A stretch of DNA of 64,000 nt from Anaerolineae bacterium (GTDB lineage: Bacteria; Chloroflexota; Anaerolineae; Promineifilales; Promineifilaceae), in the NCBI GenBank assembly GCA_023954475.1, contig JAMLHW010000013.1, positions 1 to 64,000 on the forward strand, given 5' to 3'. Below the pieces are notes generated by a model. It was not told the origin of the DNA, ran no database searches, and saw only the letters and a list, made by a program, of their open reading frames with translations. A program made the position numbers and the translations under genes. Shown here piece after piece: positions 62,645 to 64,000 of this stretch (within the stretch, counting starts at the first letter, position 1; each line of letters begins with the position of its first letter).

Positions 62645-63912
62645 GTGCTGACTTGATTGGTGGTTTGAGCTTCGTACAATTCCTGTACAAAAGACAACAA
62701 GCGCTCGGCGTGTCTATGGCGATTAAAGCATTCTTTGCCGCAGAGCCATCCCTGTCTTCCAATTCTGGCAGTCAATTCAGGATTATCAATAGCGTTGGCA
62801 ATGATTGTGGCTGCTGCTTCGGAATCACCAGAGGGAAATAAAAAGGCGTTGACACCGTTGCGCAAATAATGGGCTATATCGCCTACATCGGCAGCAAAAA
62901 CCGGTTTGCCGTTCTTGAGATATTCAACAAGACGGGTAGGAAAAGAGCACACTTCGGTTGCAGCATTCCGACGTGTCAGTAATAGTCCATCAGCTTCGAG
63001 CATTAATTGTTGCAAGTGCTTGTCATCGACGGCACCATGTAACATCACATGTTGCCCTAGCAACGGGTTTTGACGGATCTTATCCGCAAATTGTGCACCG
63101 ACAGCGTGCGCATCGTATCGGCCGATGATGTTGAGCGTGAAGTCCTTTTTGCGTTGAGCTAAATGCTCTGCAATTCCAATTAGTTGCTCAGGTGCATCTC
63201 TTGGAATCAAGCTACTCACTGTTGTTAACTGAAACGGTCGATGGTCTGTACGTGTCCGTGATTCGTTTGGTACACTCCAGTCTTCGATTGAAGGTATGAC
63301 AATTGTATTAGCACAACCTTGTTCGCGATACAGTTTCTCTAAACAATGCGTAATGGTGATCACGCCATCAAACTTTTGTGGCATCAATGTCTCGCCTACC
63401 ATCCAATCCCAATAGACCGGATTGAGCTTGCCGCCACGTCCGCTAAACTGACCAGACAATTCAGTGACATCTAAAACCGTGATGACGTTGTAGCGTTTGC
63501 ATAAGCTTATTAGCGGTAGAAGCATGGCAGCATTGCGACCATATCCAATCAGCATATCGAAGTTGCTATGAGCGAATTGCTTGCCTAATCTACGATATGT
63601 CGATGGTACTGAACCATAAAGACCGGCAAGCCATCGCATCTGATTCTGGATACGTTTTACAGTGCCTTTAGCAGAGGGCTTTAGATCAAAAAGCGCCATA
63701 TGTTCATGCTTGACGAACTTTAACTCACCATCAGTGTCATTAGCATGCGCGAGCATTGGGGCCATTGAATAAACGGAGACTTGCGCACCGACTTCATACA
63801 AGCCAAGTGCAAGATTGCGTATCCGTGCCGCTGCGGCACTACCCGATGGAAATGGAAAATGCCCCACTATTGCAATGTTTACTTCTGCAACGTTTACTTC
63901 TCGATTACTCAT
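62641..63912 (-). CDS. GT4-like glycosyltransferase
   Basis: From ATG 63912 the product is 423 residues; the longer frame from 63960 runs inside the previous gene and is rejected because an eight-base overlap (ATGAGTAA) fits translational coupling. N-terminal NIAIVGHFPFPSGSAAAARI gives the GT-B opening. The donor part has LNIIGRYDAH-type sequence and PTRLVEYLKNGKPVFAADVGD near 310-330 with a weak EX7E equivalent. Several leading helices suggest a fuller acceptor domain. Substrate unknown; context is the same glycan cluster. Confidence 0.8.
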   Translation of the reverse strand: MSNREVNVAEVNIAIVGHFPFPSGSAAAARIRNLALGLYEVGAQVSVYSMAPMLAHANDTDGELKFVKHEHMALFDLKPSAKGTVKRIQNQMRWLAGLYGSVPSTYRRLGKQFAHSNFDMLIGYGRNAAMLLPLISLCKRYNVITVLDVTELSGQFSGRGGKLNPVYWDWMVGETLMPQKFDGVITITHCLEKLYREQGCANTIVIPSIEDWSVPNESRTRTDHRPFQLTTVSSLIPRDAPEQLIGIAEHLAQRKKDFTLNIIGRYDAHAVGAQFADKIRQNPLLGQHVMLHGAVDDKHLQQLMLEADGLLLTRRNAATEVCSFPTRLVEYLKNGKPVFAADVGDIAHYLRNGVNAFLFPSGDSEAAATIIANAIDNPELTARIGRQGWLCGKECFNRHRHAERLLSFVQELYEAQTTNQVST

Positions 63913-64000
63913 TCGCGAAAAAATAGGATTCCAGCTCTTTTCGCAGTTGCCGACGATCAACTGCTGTTAAGGGGATCATCTTCTGCTGCGTTTTATGCAG
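63905..64000 (-). CDS. C-terminal end of an upstream minus-strand gene (partial)
   Basis: An open frame of 31 codons enters from the right edge and stops at 63905-63907 with TAA. The last residues read VDRRQLRKELESYFFANE. Its stop overlaps the glycosyltransferase start by eight bases (ATGAGTAA), a typical coupling overlap. The fragment is too short to assign. Confidence 0.6.
   Translation of the reverse strand: MHKTQQKMIPLTAVDRRQLRKELESYFFANE

Larger units (their letters stand above)
444..63126. repeat. Highly iterated palindrome TCGGCCGA / TTCGGCCGAA dispersed through the window
   Basis: The 8-mer TCGGCCGA appears about 89 times by my eye count, about 41 times as the full 10-mer TTCGGCCGAA and otherwise mostly as ATCGGCCGAA, TTCGGCCGAT or ATCGGCCGAT. 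Chance expectation at equal base use is about one copy of the 8-mer and far less than one of the 10-mer. First copy is near 445, last near 63118. Copies lie inside genes on both strands and between genes, for example at 1357-1366, 9077-9086, 44707 and 44732. It is single, not in arrays, and has no fixed flanks beyond the palindrome. This resembles HIP1 of cyanobacteria in behaviour but not in sequence. Confidence 0.95.

Noticed and set aside
1-64000. CRISPR array or insertion sequence
   Set aside because: No set of regularly spaced direct repeats, no transposase and no integrase frame were seen. The TCGGCCGA copies are single and irregularly spaced.

Overview
The window is one stretch of a bacterial chromosome of medium G+C content with dense, mostly operonic genes. 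No rRNA or taxonomic marker is present. The mix of proteins (F420-type luciferase-like oxidoreductase, DUF2277, DUF1684, a large lipoprotein of the alpha-2-macroglobulin family, COG1569 PIN toxin, many membrane glycosyltransferases) fits Chloroflexota, perhaps Anaerolineae or Caldilineae. That placement is inference. The most striking global property is a palindrome, TCGGCCGA (often TTCGGCCGAA). By eye it occurs about 89 times in 64 kb, in genes and intergenic DNA alike, where about one copy is expected by chance. It behaves like the HIP1 palindrome of cyanobacteria and leaves a protein footprint (Ser-Ala-Glu, Phe-Gly-Arg, Arg-Pro-Lys).

Layout. 1-4.4 kb: a partial membrane protein, an AAC(2')-like acetyltransferase, a polyferredoxin-type membrane protein and an esterase. 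4.5-6.7 kb: an SPPY-type DNA methyltransferase with a PD-(D/E)XK-like nuclease partner, free of the palindrome over most of its length. 6.7-12.8 kb (minus strand): two small membrane proteins, DUF2277, M29 aminopeptidase, MenG/UbiE and FtsK. 13.1-17.1 kb: a stand-alone adenylation enzyme overlapping a membrane protein with a dinucleotide-binding tail, then an enoyl-CoA hydratase. 17.2-20.4 kb: small membrane proteins, phosphofructokinase, LLM oxidoreductase. 20.4-26.5 kb: a 2034-residue lipoprotein of the A2M family without a thioester motif. 26.8-28.8 kb: tadA, tRNA-Ser(CGA), a DsbA-fold protein and DUF1684.

29.0-39.2 kb is an accessory island. It holds a Phd/PIN toxin-antitoxin pair with an upstream palindrome, then a three-gene operon (690, 295 and 1898 residues) with ATGA overlaps and a good sigma-70-type promoter. 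The last gene is a giant DEAD/DEAH helicase with a DUF1998-like tail, resembling DruE of Druantia phage defence; the two preceding proteins are not recognised. A 5'-truncated, frameshifted gene remnant marks the right edge. This operon is the best candidate for an undescribed defence system.

39.2-47.8 kb carries membrane glycosyltransferases, a Wzt-like ABC ATPase and two tandem paralogous secreted glycosidase-like proteins. 48.0-51.0 kb has mutS2 and a TPR protein. 51.0-64.0 kb (minus strand) is a surface-glycan cluster with a ligase/polymerase-like protein, a PglF-PglE-PglD-PglC-like set suggesting UDP-diacetylbacillosamine synthesis and transfer to lipid carrier, three GT4-type transferases, a PaaK-like ligase and a polysaccharide deacetylase. 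Four genes have a -10-like hexamer exactly six bases before the start codon, suggesting leaderless mRNAs. No CRISPR array, insertion sequence or rRNA was seen.
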